Positions 41,637-53,144 of a stretch of DNA of 64,000 nt are shown here, one piece after another. A model generated the notes under the pieces. It made no database searches, was not told where the DNA came from, and worked only from the letters and a program-made list of their open reading frames with translations. Position 1 is the first letter of the stretch. Each line of letters starts with the position of its first letter. The DNA comes from Ascarosepion bandense (Eukaryota; Mollusca; Cephalopoda; Sepiida; Sepiidae), in assembly GCA_037127315.1 (NCBI GenBank), contig JBBBDQ010001279.1:1296001-1360000 (forward strand), read 5' to 3'. A program made the position numbers and the translations under genes.

Positions 41637-42075
41637 TTGACAATAGTGCTGAACATAAAGTAATCACGATAGTGAAAATAACCCACATTCTTTTTTGACT
41701 ACTTCATATCTCTGCCTTTAATGCTATTTTAACCAGGTTAGTGTTTTACCGTTACTTTTTTTTTTAAGTTTTGAGCTGCTTAATAATAGAAGTTTGTGAA
41801 GATAATCAACTGGTACTGATAAATATCACTAATACTTTATAATAATTCTATTTTGTAGTTCTTGTTATAGTAGTAATAGTACATTTGAGTAAATATTATG
41901 AAGTCAAAAGCAACCATTGGAGGTCAAATTAAAGCTTGGGGTAGCAAGCATTAGGGATGAAATTAACCATCAGGAGGCTCCAACTTTGCATCTGTAACAC
42001 ATTATGAGATTTTTTTGTTAACCCTCTATCTTTTTTAGCACATTTTATATGCTTTTCTATACATACAAATATATT
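41637..42075. other. No recognised feature
   Basis: AT-rich spacer. Confidence 0.4.
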
Positions 42076-42738
42076 TTTGATTTATTTCTTTAAACATTAT
42101 TTTTAATAGATACTCATATTTTAGTTTGTCTTTTTTTAATCTTTTCACCCCAAGCAAGGCAGTAGTGCTACTGATGTGCAGGGGGCTACATAAGAGTAAA
42201 AGATTAGACAGGAGGAGAGTAAAGAGAAAGACGAACCAGTTGCAGGGGGTGTCAGAGAAAGAGCAAGATAAGGATGGGAATACAGGTGTGATGACAGTCG
42301 CAAAGATAGAGAGAAAGGGAAAGATATACAGGGTGTTGTAGAAAGAACTGGAGTCGAGTGAATAAAAGATGGATATTGATATTGCATTAAAATTCCTGGA
42401 GGTTGTAGCCGTCAGGAAAGCAAGAATGTGGAAGGGGGTTCCACAGGTGGGATGTGCGAGAAAAGAAGCTGATGGAGTAGAATTTTCAGCTGCATTTGGT
42501 TGATCTAACTGTGAATGGGTGAGACCCTGTTGCCAGTCTGGTTGCACAAGATGCTCTGTTTTTTATAATTAAGCAGTATATTTATTTACATCTACTGGCC
42601 TGAATAATTGAAGAATCTTGTTAGGAAAATTTTTCACTTAATCAGGCCAGTAAATATAACTAAACATGCTGTTTAATTATAAATATCTAGTCAAATACGA
42701 GTATCCATTAAAAATAATGTTTTAACAAATAAATTAAG
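42076..42738. mobile_element. MITE family C split by a LINE 3' end
   Basis: The left end TTTAAACATTATTTTTAATA / GATACTCATATTTTAGT (42091-42127) and the right end ATACGAGTATCCATTAAAAA / TAATGTTTTAACAAATAAAT enclose a palindromic core (CAGTATATTTATTTACATCT against TAAATATAACTAAACATGCTG). The LINE fragment at 42128-42547 sits between the left end and the core. Confidence 0.7.
42128..42547 (-). mobile_element. CR1/Jockey-like LINE 3' end nested in a MITE
   Basis: Plus strand CTTTTCACCCCAAGCAAGGC, TGATGTGCAGGGGGCTACAT, GGGGTGTCAGAGAAAGAGCA. The minus-strand frame includes FLAHPTCGTPFHILAFL and NFNAISISI, the final coding block. The longest intact 3' UTR copy of this LINE in the window. Confidence 0.8.
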
Positions 42739-44034
42739 CCTCTTGCTATTTTACAACTATTTCTATCGAAGATCTTTAAAACAAGCTACCTTCCTTAGTT
42801 CCCCCAACTCTAACCCTCATAGCTAAGACCCATCAAACATTGTACATTGAAGAAAAGCACCCTCATTCCTTTCTTATTCCTTTAGTAAGGAGCAAGATTT
42901 ACTCAAACAACTTTTTCCAGAGAATTGTTGCTTTGGGTAACAGAATTCTAAGAGAAGGCTTTTCTGACCACTACAATCTTCTAGGGTTAACCATTAGGTG
43001 TGCCCTTACTTTTACTGCTCACACAACAACCTGTTAATCTTCTACCTTGAGTGGCTCTTGGGCAACAAAATGGAAATTAAAACTAGAAATACAATGATTG
43101 TCTACCATAGTTGATGGGTTAACCTGAATATATTTAATTTTTTTATTTTTTTAAAATAGGCCTGAATGGTAGCAGTAATGTTTGAGCAACCTACCCTACT
43201 GTCAGTGGTCTACCCAATACACTACAGTTCAGGATTAAGTTATTAATTTATGCTGCAGTCAATGATGCCTGCTATTGAATGGTAGTTTTGTTATATAAGT
43301 TTGTATCACCACAGTTTTTTTTCAGTACCATGAACATTTGGCGGGGGGGGTTGTTCTTTTCAGAGCAATAAATAGGTTTAATTTTATTTATTTTAAAAAA
43401 TTTTTCACTCTCAGTCCAGACCCTGACATGAAATACCATAAATATGTTATGGCCCGGAGGAAATTTGTATTGAGCATTGTGATGTGCCCTTTCAAGATCA
43501 AGAAATATTTAGTCCAGGTTACCAAGTTGTCAGATTTCTCAGAAAATCCCAATTTTTCAAAATGGCAGAAAATGCAAATTAGCCATCTATTAGAGAACAG
43601 GGTTCCAAAAGGTACTCGTTTTCAGTTATCTTTGAAGATGTGATAGACATGATCACATGTAAGCTCTGTTTATTGAATGAGAGTCAGTATTTTACAAGCT
43701 TTGAGAAATTTCTGATATCAATTTTTTTTTTTTTTTTGTAATAAAATGTTAAAAATCTGTTTTTTTTTTTTTTTTTTTTTTTTTTTTGTGGAGGTGTAGA
43801 AGCTATATTATTATTAGGGGTAGAAGCTACATTATTTGGGGATGGTAGAAACTATATTAAAGGCTTCTCCCAAAAAACTATACATTATAACATTGTTATA
43901 ACATTTTTATATTTTATTGGATAAAAAAAAATACACTGTTTTTAATATTAGGAAAGTTTCAATATGTTATCTTTAATGGGATCTACTTAATCGAAAAAAT
44001 TTCAAACCCAGAACATTTTGGGAGACTATTTTTG
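42739..44034. other. No gene recognised; T tracts
   Basis: T runs at 43722-43737 and 43760-43787, followed by three short GTAGAAGCTA-like units (about 43794-43858). A 101-codon open frame at 43338-43643 has a non-ATG start and no recognised motif. Confidence 0.5.
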
Positions 44035-44195
44035 TTTTTACCCTAAGCAAAGGATAAGACCATTGGAGTGGCAAGGGGTTACTGGGAATGAAAGAGAATG
44101 ATAAAATTTAGTGAAGAGAAAGGACAATAAAAGAACAGGAATCAGAAGATGGTGATTGGGAGGGAAGCAAGAAAGCTTTAAAAAAATTAAGTCTT
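44035..44195 (-). mobile_element. CR1/Jockey-like LINE 3' terminus, diverged
   Basis: Plus strand TTTACCCTAAGCAAAGGATA, GACCATTGGAGTGGCAAGGG and ATAAAAGAACAGGAATCAGA resemble the reversed 3' end of this family. Confidence 0.5.
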
Positions 44196-44639
44196 GATAA
44201 ATTTTCTTTCCAACATTACTCTAAGGTAAAAGGGTTAGGTAGGCTTTCCGACCCCATTCTGAGTTTATTAAGAGCACCCTCCCTTCAGTTTATTATTTTA
44301 TATCCTACTTTCCCCCATGAAACAGGAAACTAATTATTATCATTGGTTCATGTATTTTCACGCTTTTATGACTGCATTGTTTAAAAACAATATCCCATTG
44401 TTCTTTTTTTATTCTTTCCACAAATACCACGTCATATTCTTAGATGAATTTCTTTTCTTGTTTTAAAAAATAAAAGCTGACTCTCTATTTAAAATCTGTC
44501 TATATTTTTCAGATGACATTTTGTAACTATTTACACTATTTACATTGTTGTGTTGCTTCGTTTTGGTATAATTAGAAGATAACACAAACTTGAATTAATG
44601 ATGTTTATTTTTATAAGCTGTTGTCTTTCTCTTTATTGC
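44196..44639. other. No recognised feature
   Basis: AT-rich spacer. Confidence 0.4.
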
Positions 44640-44960
44640 CCTGTTCATGTGACCCAGTAAATGATAGCATTGATTCAAGTAATCCAAAATGTGACTTGAC
44701 CGAAAAAGTTGTGAGTTCAATACCTGGCCACATCAGAGGTGAACAAAAACTTGCAGAGTTGAGTTACTAAAGGGAATTAACTGATACCGAGATGTCCCAA
44801 AAAAGGCATGGCATATGGAATTAGAACAATCTACCCCCATGGAGTTTGGTTTTAAATTGCAACCTGAAGAAGGTCAGAGTGTACAATGGCTGAAATGTTG
44901 TGAATGTGGCGATAAAGATGAGGACAATAGTTCAAACAATGTAAATAGTGTAAATCTTTA
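44640..44960 (+). mobile_element. tRNA-headed SINE, family S3
   Basis: Head ATGTGACCCAGTAAATGATA, a B-box-like GTTGTGAGTTCAATACCTGG, body and tail with GATAAAGATGAGGACAATAG. Confidence 0.8.
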
Positions 44961-45700
44961 TTTGAAGTCTTGAATTTTTACCTTTCAAATGATTTTCAAA
45001 ATCCCTGCCTTCATTATTATGACTCCTCCCCATTTATTGCATATAAATAAGAAATGATGCCCCCAGCTCAAAAATAAAAATTAAGACACTTTTTGTATTA
45101 GTCACTTAATAGTATTCAGTAAGTCTATTTTTAAAATTTTGCTCTGATGAGCATATAGGATTTCTGACTTTTGGAAAAAACAGGACTTTTGAAGGAAGTT
45201 GATGTTTTGGTGACTCATATCAAAATTTTTCTTCTCGTTCTAGGGTTTATTTCTTTTGTTTGTTTTATGGTATATCAACCCATTAGGTCAGGTAATGCTG
45301 AAATTTTTTTTTTTTTTTTTTTTTTTGTAAAAGTCTTGTATTTAAAGTTTAAACAAAGAAAAAAGACTTTTTAAATAGCAAAACTTTTAGGCTTATATTT
45401 TTTTAGTTATATTTTTGAGATCAGTTTAATTTCTCTTAGAAATTGGAATATATTAAGTGGAATATATTAAGATCACTTTGATCTCATTTGAGCACTCATG
45501 AAGACCTACAAAACTATTAGTCACATATTCCTCGAAAATTCAAATATAATAACATCATTCGCATGTAAAAAAGGGTAAAAATAATGGAAGCATTATTAAT
45601 AGAAAGAAAAAATCCGACATTTAATATTATCAACTATAAACACAGCATCAATGTCCTTATCGTGTTCAGAATATAAAACACACACATGGCTCTACACACA
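44961..45700. other. No recognised feature
   Basis: AT-rich; a T run at 45306-45326. Confidence 0.45.
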
Positions 45701-45702
45701 TA

Positions 45703-46375
45703 ACCTTTTGAAAAAGTTCTTTTAAGTTTGTTTGTTGGTATTTTAAACGGATTGAATTAAAATTGCTGCGTTTGTCAGTATGTGTTTTATGGTGAATGAC
45801 TCTTGGCATGCCACACATACCAATGAATCTTCCTTTTTTTTTAGGATATAAGAATGGGTTATGGTGGTATAACTAATCTGGAGCTGTGAAAAGTGTTAAA
45901 TTTATAAGTGTTTTCAAATTTGTTCTGTATTCTATCATTCTGTTCTGTTGGATTTTAATATAATTTTAATTTCACTAAATCTATCTATCTATCTATCTAT
46001 CTATCTATATATATATATGTAATGAATTATTTTGAACATTATTTTTACCGATACTCGTATCTAATTTTATATCTTGTGCATGATGCAAATACCTTAAAAT
46101 TAGCTTAAAAATTAGGCCTACAAAAGTCGCATGATATGCAAATACAGTATATTTTTTAGATCAGTTTAAAATAATTTATTTTAGAAACTGGCATATTTAA
46201 AGTGGATAAGTGATTTTTTGAAAAAATTCTTTTAAGTGTGTTTGTTGGTATTTTAAGTGGATTGAATTAAAAGTGCTGCGTTTGTCAGTATGCGCTTTAT
46301 GGTGAATGGCTTTTGATATGCCACACATACCAATGAATCTTCCTTTTTTTAGGATATAAGAATGGGTTATGTCTG
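45703..46375. repeat. Direct repeat pair, about 165-bp units, 515 bp apart
   Basis: TTCTTTTAAGTTTGTTTGTT, TGCTGCGTTTGTCAGTATGT and GCCACACATACCAATGAATC with GGATATAAGAATGGGTTATG occur at 45717-45862 and at 46227-46372. Between them are (ATCT)n(TA)n (45982-46018) and a family C terminal motif. Confidence 0.8.
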
Positions 46376-46784
46376 CTATGGAGCCTAGACATAATCACTT
46401 CTTTTCTTCTAGTTTGGTATTTCTGATGCCATTCTCCATAATTAGGTTTAATATTGGACAGTTTGTTGTTTGGACAGGAGTTTCATAGGTTCTGCCATTT
46501 TCTTCTTTATTTATTGATTGTTTGTTTCAAATCTGTATATGAGATTTTGATATTTAAGAGGTCTGATGTGTTTATATTAGGTGTTTTTCTTGTTGCTGAA
46601 TTCACTCTATCATTAGGTTTGGTATTGAGCAGAAGACAATATCTCTATTTAAGCTATTGATCCTGTTGAGCAAATTAATGAAAAATGTACAATTGATTTT
46701 GTTTACTATTTGCAGCAGTTTTCCTTTTTTTTTTTCTTTTTTTTTTTTTAGCCCATGTCAACCTATTACATCATTTAATGCTGT
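46376..46784. other. No recognised feature
   Basis: T-rich DNA with a 68-codon open frame lacking motifs. Confidence 0.4.
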
Positions 46785-47345
46785 TAATTAATGTATTTTA
46801 AATGGATTGAATTAAACAACCTTATGCCAGTTCTTGGACTGGCTTTTTCCTTTTCTTCTTTAATAAAAATGCTTACTAATTTGATTTTTAATTTGCTCTA
46901 TAATATTTCTTGCTTTTACTTTAATTTCTTTTTTAAATATTTTATTTATCCATCAAAAACATTTTTTATGCAACTATGGAGGTAACATTGTAGGATGGTT
47001 ATTTAAAAAAACTTTTTTAGCCCATATCTATTGCAACATTTAATGCTGAAAATGAATGTATTTTAAGCAGATTGAATTAATGAATCCTAAAGTCATATTA
47101 GAATATGCAATAAAACTTCCTTTAGGGAGTGAAATTTTTACGGGACCTTATATCAGGTCTTGGACCATCTTTTTTTTTTTTCTTTTTTAATAAAAATGCT
47201 TACTAATTGGATTTTTAATTCACTTTATAATATCTTTTGCTTTTACTTCAATTTCTCTTTTGAAATATTTTATTTATCCACTGAAAACATTTTTTATGTG
47301 ACTATTTTAGGTAACTTTGTAGGATGATTATTTAAAAAAGAAAAA
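46785..47345. repeat. Diverged tandem duplication, about 220-290 bp units
   Basis: ATAAAAATGCTTACTAATTT, CTTGCTTTTACTTTAATTTC and AAAACATTTTTTATGCAACT (about 46863-46976) recur at about 47191-47307. Both units begin with a GTATTTTAA-GATTGAATTAA phrase that also starts the units at 45738 and 46248. Confidence 0.75.
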
Positions 47346-48584
47346 AGGAAAAAAGAAAGAAACTATGAGCTTGCCTGTTAATACCAATACATTCCAGGAA
47401 TTTTTCGTACTATTAATCTTTATTTTTCCTTTTTTTTTTTTTTTTTTTTGCTTTTTTTTTTCTCGCACTACAGATGGAATTCCCCATGTCATCTAAATTA
47501 CTGTGAAGTAATGTCAGTCCATTTACTTTGTCATTTTTTTCCTTTTTTTTTTTTCTTTCTCTCTCCCTACTTTTCTTCAGTGGTAAAAAGAGAAAATTGA
47601 TCAGAAAGTGGTGAGGAGCTAGTTTCTCTTTTCACCCCTCCCCTATCTATTATGTGAATTGTGTATTTGAGGAAGGCTGAAGAAGGGATCAGCCAAAATG
47701 TAGGAATAAGAAAAACAAAAAAAAATGTGATCAGTTGTTAGAACAGTTCTTGAAATGATCATAGCCCATCCCAGAATTAAAGAAAACAAAAAACTTATAC
47801 AGCTAATACGAAATGTGTTGATGCAATTAAAAGGGCAATCAAAAGATTTTAGCAATCAGGCAATTTTATTTGAAAGAATTTTTTTTTTTTCAAATCAGTT
47901 GTGACTGGCTACTATACTTCAAAATTTCTCACCTTACCAAACTGATTTTTTTTTTTTTTACTATGGAAACTAGTATTTTTTTTTTGTTTTTTGTGTTATT
48001 GGTTATTCTAACAAAATTGTTTAATTTTTAACCCCAAAATTTTTTATTGCGAGTGAGGTCTGCAGAAAATGTACTAGTCTGCAATTATTTTCATGACACT
48101 GTGTTTGTTTTTGTTTTTTCATTTGTATCTTTCATGGCAAAATGTAGGTAAGCTTCTTTTTTTTATTGTTGCTTTGGCTACACCTCTGTGTAGTGGAGGA
48201 ACATTTCATTTAAAGTCATTATCCATCATGCAATATTTATAACAAAAAAAATTATTAAAAAAAAATCTTTTAAAATTTGGGGAAAAAAAAGGAAAGTTTT
48301 GACTTTTAATTTTTTTGTCAGTTGAACTTCAATTTTTTTATTTTTTTTATTTTTTTTTTTAATATGTAATAAAATTGTACTTTTCCTTCAATATCGTCTC
48401 AGATATATTTTTTTTAAATTTTTCTTTTCAGGAATTAAAAAAACTTTCAATTTTTAAAAAAATAAATTTCTTCAATTTGTATAGAATGGCAAAGATAGCT
48501 CAGGTCTCTCTCTTAGCTTTTCAACAACTGAAGAAATGTTTTCGGTTTGTAATATAATGGCAAGGCTGTAAACATCAAGGCTGA
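47346..48584. other. T-rich low-complexity DNA, no gene
   Basis: Many T runs (for example 47431-47460, 47882-47890, 48340-48360). Small frames here are poly-Phe/Leu/Lys artefacts. Confidence 0.55.
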
Positions 48585-48790
48585 TGTCTAAAAAATTAGA
48601 AAGTTGAGTTAAATGGAGATAACTGAGACATTTGACAGTGGCATGACTCAGAATGTAAACAACCTACCGCAGCGATCAAAATAAAGGGTTTGTTTCAAAA
48701 TTTAACCTGAAGAAGTTTGGAGCATACAATAGTCGAAATGTGATTATGACCATAAAGATGATAACAACAGTCCGAACAATATAAATAATA
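48585..48790 (+). mobile_element. tRNA-headed SINE, family S3, 5' truncated
   Basis: Begins within the body (GAGTTAAATGGAGATAACTG), continues AACCTGAAGAAGTTTGGAGC and ends ATAAAGATGATAACAACAGT. Confidence 0.7.
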
Positions 48791-49049
48791 TATGTGTAAT
48801 AATTATATTAAAACAATTTAGCAAAATCTAAACTACAGAGAACAGATATTATTTACAAATTTACATGTCCTTTGAAGAACTGGTTTGTAAATAACTAAAT
48901 TGGCTACACAACCACCCTTTTGACAAGAAGACTCACGTTACACCTCTCTGGCCATAGTTCAATTCAATCTCATTTAAATACGCTTAAAGGCCTAAAAAAT
49001 TATTTGTCACTCGTTGATAATATAAATATAATAGCAGCATTCAAATGCA

Positions 49050-49270
49050 AAAAATAAAATTTTAATTAAAATTAAAAAGAAATAAAATTTTAATTAAAAT
49101 TAAAAAGAAATAAAATTAAAAAGATTAAAAATTAAAATTAAAGAGAAATAAAATTTAAAAAGAAATAAATTAAAAAGTTAAATTAAAAAAATTAAAATTA
49201 AAATTGAAATAAAATTAAAAAGAAATAAAATTTTAATTAAAATTAAAAAGAAATAAAATTAAAAATAAAA
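49050..49270. repeat. A-rich minisatellite
   Basis: Degenerate units of AAAATTAAAAAGAAATAAAA and TTTTAATTAAAATTAAAAAG. Confidence 0.9.
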
Positions 49271-49439
49271 AGGGTCAAAATAATAGAAGCATTATTAATA
49301 AAAAGAAAAATCCAACGTCCTTACTGTGTTCAGAATATAAAACACGCCCATGGCTCTATACACATACATAACCCTATGCATATTCAGTTCAAAGTAAAAT
49401 AAAATTCATCTTTGATAAGTGCTTGGAAAAATAAAACAT

Positions 49440-49610
49440 TTGGACAATTTTTATATAATTTATATTCTATATTTTTATATAATTTATATTATATTTTTAT
49501 ATAATATTTATATTTTTATAATATATATATTATATTTATATAATTTATATTTTTATATATTTTTATATAATTTATATTCTATATTTTTATATAATTTATA
49601 TTCTGAAAAG
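49440..49610. repeat. AT minisatellite, TTTATATAATTTATATTC units
   Basis: About ten imperfect copies of TTTTTATATAATTTATATT-type units of 15-22 bp. The open frame through it is Tyr/Ile/Leu artefact. Confidence 0.9.
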
Positions 49611-49690
49611 AAAAAAATTAAAAGATTACATGAAAAATTATATAAAAAACTTAACCATAATACCTTGTCTGTCATTTTTAGTGAAACCTG
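49605..49690. mobile_element. MITE family A, right arm
   Basis: AAAAACTTAACCATAATACC and GTCTGTCATTTTTAGTGAAA match the right end of 5946-6390. A TA array and then another family A copy follow directly. Confidence 0.65.
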
Positions 49691-49719
49691 GATATATATA
49701 TATATATACATACATATAT

Positions 49720-50185
49720 TGTGAATTTGGGCAGTAATCCCACTTTTATACAATTTCCTTAAAGAAGATTGACAAAGTACTGCGTTTAAGCTTTTTATTT
49801 AATTTTTAAATGTATTTGTGTAAGTTTTTTCTTTTCTGAACATAAAGTGTGTAAATACTGTCTGAAAGTTGTGTATATCCAAGCACTTTTGGTTATTCTT
49901 TTAGCTATTATCAAGGGATGAATTTTTCTTTGAACTGAAAATAATAAAACATTTCAAAACATAAAAAAATCAATCTACAGATTCAGTTAAAAAATGAGAG
50001 AATAAATAAAAAAAAATCCTTGATAATGGCTAAAAAAATATCTGAAAGCACTTGTATATGAAGAACATTTAAACATTCTTTTTTCACACTTTATGACCAG
50101 AAAAGAAAACACTTATACAAACACAAAAAAAAGGAAATGAAAGGCTTAATCGCAGTACCTTGCCAGTAGTCTTTAATGAAACACA
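49720..50185. mobile_element. Long-TIR fold-back MITE, family A
   Basis: The left arm (TTTGGGCAGTAATCCCACTT ... TGACAAAGTACTGCGTTTAA) and the right arm (GGCTTAATCGCAGTACCTTG ... TTTAATGAAAC) pair. Both sides of the core contain TAGCTATTATCAAGG and CCTTGATAATGGCTA, themselves inverse. Confidence 0.75.
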
Positions 50186-50330
50186 CACATACACACACAA
50201 TAAAATAACACACTCGTAAAAATGGAGAGGATAATACAAAATTTTTTATCTAATTAATATAAAATATTAAATAAATAAAAATAGTTCAATGGCAATATGA
50301 AATATTGAGAAGAAAACTCAACACATATTT

Positions 50331-50640
50331 CAGTCAGTTAAGTGCCATACGTAATACACGCTTTGGGTGATCACGTCTCAAAAGAGATATGACTGACTGA
50401 GCAGAAGATTATCCTGCAGTAGGTTGCCATTGCTTTCTGCAGTAGACTGGTTGCCAGCCAAGGCTAGAGAACCCAATCTGTTCTATTATTTAACCCATAA
50501 CTGGAGGGAAGAGACGATTTATACCTTTCCCAAGGATATTTGTGCATAAGTGAATGCAAGGAATTCAACTGGAATTCGAACTCAGCTCTCCGATTTGTTG
50601 TTCCAAGTTGATATCCACTACACTACGATGCACATCCTAA
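50331..50640 (-). mobile_element. tRNA-derived SINE, family S2, near full length
   Basis: Minus-strand head GTAGTGTAGTGGATATCAAC, B box GAGTTCGAATTCC, end CGTATGGCACTTAACTGACT. Well preserved. Confidence 0.85.
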
Positions 50641-51240
50641 CACATAATTAGGCAGTTATAAATCTAAAATTTATTTCGACATTTGTAAAAATTACAATCT
50701 GCTTTGTCAGACCAGAGAAAAAAATAAATAAATGTTAATTTCACTCAGAATATTCAAAAGTTTTTTTTACAGAGGGGAAATGGGTGAAGGAAACAAGTGT
50801 AAGTACATGAAAAAACTGTTTGTCGAAAGCTGTCTGAGTGAAACTGTGTTGACAGGACCCTTTAGGGATCATCAATAATTGTGCTAGCATGAAATTCAGA
50901 CTGTTGTTCACGCTAGATAATGTGCTCTCTCCCTGAAACTAAGATCTACTCTGCATAGTAGCAGTATAAACCACAGTGGAGCTCTGTGAGTGTGGAACAA
51001 ACAGAAATATACCTTAGCAGGTGTCTGCAACGAGGATTAGCAAGCCACATTAGTAGACAGGCATTCTAAGATAAGAATGGCCAATTGTATACAAATATAC
51101 TCTTCTGTCATTATCACTGCAGTTAAACAACATCAAGCATGGAGAACCATTTGGCAGCACAGAGTACTGCAGGTAACCTCCTTCAATTTAAAATATCTTT
51201 GGGCTTTGAATAACCCACAAAGTTTTGATAAGCTGTAAAA
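50641..51240. other. No gene recognised
   Basis: Ordinary-complexity DNA. Its last part (51185-51235: GAATAACCCACAAAGTTTTG) is the tail phrase shared by SINE families S4 and S5. Confidence 0.5.
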
Positions 51241-51510
51241 AACAAATGAGAAATCAGAAAGCCAAGTTGAAGTCATTGCATTCACACACAAATACTCTTG
51301 GAAAAGTATTAATCCATCACTTCTCCCTCCAGCTATGTGTTAAATTAAATTGCAGGACAGATTTGGTTCTATAGCCTTGGTTGGCAACCAGTCTACCAGA
51401 GAAAGTAATGGCAACATACTTTGGGAAAATTTTCTGCCCATTCAGTTATGTTCTTTTCAAGACATGATCGCCTAAGCAAGTATCACGTATGGCACATGAC
51501 TGACTGATTT
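51241..51510 (+). mobile_element. tRNA-derived SINE, family S2, head truncated
   Basis: Starts AATGAGAAATCAGAAAGCCA, lacking the tRNA A box, and ends ACGTATGGCACATGACTGAC. Plus orientation. Confidence 0.8.
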
Positions 51511-51924
51511 ATCCAGTGGTTCCTTTGCATGGTCTTGCAAGGGACAGTTATGATGGCCTGCTACTCCCGTCAAGATGGATTACATTTGTTTTTCTTCATG
51601 GGGTTTGCATCTTGGATTGTTCATTACGAGCATTCTTGCACTTGCATGTCAGCAACCTATGATGTCGAGTTAGATCACTCTTGAACCGTGGGAGTAGCAT
51701 CACCTATCCAATCCCCACCCCCACCTCCGCACAACCATTGACCAATTTCAAGTTGCACACCCTCAGCAATATCTGTTTTATGCCTTTTTACTTTATGTTC
51801 GCCCAGAACAAAGTATAAGCAACACCCAAGGTTGAAATTTACTTAAAGTTGTTGTGTGGGCACAAAAGGAGCAAAGTTATATAGATATGATTATTTTCTA
51901 AGTATGGCTTCCTTCTGGCACAAG
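51511..51924. other. Non-repetitive DNA, no gene recognised
   Basis: More balanced base composition than most of the window but no coding motif or matching repeat. Confidence 0.4.
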
Positions 51925-52370
51925 GCCGAAAGCATGAAGCTCCCAGTGAGAATCAAACTAACTACTCAGTTGTAATTGTTCTAACAAGACAAACTTGTTA
52001 ACCATTACACCATGTCAAGGTGCCCAGTGATGTTCTCTAGCATGAAGCCGAACGTCTGAGGCACCCAGTGAGGATCGAACTCACTTCTCAGTCGTAATTT
52101 TTATAGCAAGATAAACTTGCTAACCATTACACCACGTCGAAGTGCCTAATGAAAATTCTCTGGCATGAAGCCGAACGTCTGAGGCACCCAGTGAGGATCG
52201 GATTCACTTCTTAGTCATAATTTTTCTATCGAGACAAACTTGTTAACCATTACACTACGTCGAAGTGCCCAATGATATTCTAAGTATAGCTTAGATGTGG
52301 CACAAGTCTTAAAGTACCCAATGAGGATTAATCCCACTACTCATTCATTATTGATCTAGTGAGACAAGCT
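51925..52370 (-). repeat. Tandem tRNA-like array (3.5 units)
   Basis: Minus-strand units occupy 51939-52024, 52060-52146 and 52183-52269, with a degenerate fourth from about 52313. Each has GTGTAATGGTTA (the A box of tRNA-Gln type) and a T arm such as GTGAGTTCGATCCTCAC (unit 2), and opens GGCACTT/closes GGGTGCC, a seven-pair acceptor stem with wobbles. An AGCAA/TTGCT-type stem holds loops GTTTGTC (units 1 and 3) or GTTTATC (unit 2). The variable region is about 20 nt and the 5' arm is about 5 nt too long, so these are tRNA-derived repeats rather than standard tRNA genes. Period 121-123 bp. Confidence 0.7.
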
Positions 52371-53140
52371 CCATACCCTCTCCGTCTGTGGAATCAATGG
52401 AGGAGTTTTCTCTATTATAAAATCATTCCTAACAGACAGATCCCTGAAAGTAGATATTAACAGAAGAATTCTTCGAGAACCTGGCGATCAACGCAGGCGT
52501 CTACCATGGGTGTCTTCTCGGATTAACTCTCTTTCTGATTTACATAAAGCATCTACCTAAGGATATACTCCGCTAATTTGTAAACATCTATACCGATGAT
52601 ACGATAAGAGATTGACAGCTGACCTCTCTTCCTACCTAACACTAATTTCCTTGCGGGGAAAAACTTACTAGTTACATTCAATCCCTCCAAAGCCGAACTG
52701 GTTACATTACATCACCACTGTTCAAACCCCGAACTACCACTAGTCACGAACAACGGATGTCTTCTCGAGGAAACTCCGTGCTTTGAGTGGGTATTTGGCC
52801 TCGACTCACATCCGATCTCAAGTGAAATTCTTATATATGGTCCATCGCTAAAGATGCAGGTAAAATGATCAGCTCCCTGTACCTGACTCCTCATGCTACT
52901 CTCCACCTTTATAAGAGCCAGATCAAGCCGAAAATTGGAATACTGTTGCCATAATTGAGCGGGAAAGTCTAGACATCACTTCCCAGTCTTGATAGAGTTT
53001 AAAAGCGTTCCCGATTCCTTGTTGGAGAAGAATTATTTTCCACACTCCAACCTCTCTCTTACAGGCGAGTCTCTCACTGCCCTATCGCTACAACCGTTGA
53101 AAGTGCTCGGACAGACTGCATCACCTGTTTTCACTAGGTC
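52371..53140 (+). mobile_element. LINE reverse transcriptase remnant
   Basis: Plus-strand fragments in shifting frames read LHKASTXGYTP-like sequence, then IYADD-type remnants (CTATACCGATGATACGA), LVTFNPSKAELVT-like sequence, and a stretch near LYKSQIKPKIGILLP. This is the palm-to-thumb part of a CR1/Jockey-like reverse transcriptase. Multiple stops and frameshifts make it a pseudogene. It truncates the tRNA-like array on its left. Confidence 0.65.
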
Positions 53141-53144
53141 TGAT

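Noticed and set aside
43338..43643. A 101-codon open frame with mixed composition.
   Set aside because: It starts at TTG, begins in a G-run and T-rich tract, and no domain or motif is recognisable.
49050..49610. Regularly spaced repeats resembling an array with spacers.
   Set aside because: Units are AT-only and degenerate, with no unique spacers; this is a minisatellite and the sequence is eukaryotic, so CRISPR does not apply.
51939..52269. Three functional tRNA genes, including a possible UAA suppressor.
   Set aside because: The over-long 5' arm and 20-nt variable region do not fit any standard tRNA, and flanks are duplicated along with the units.
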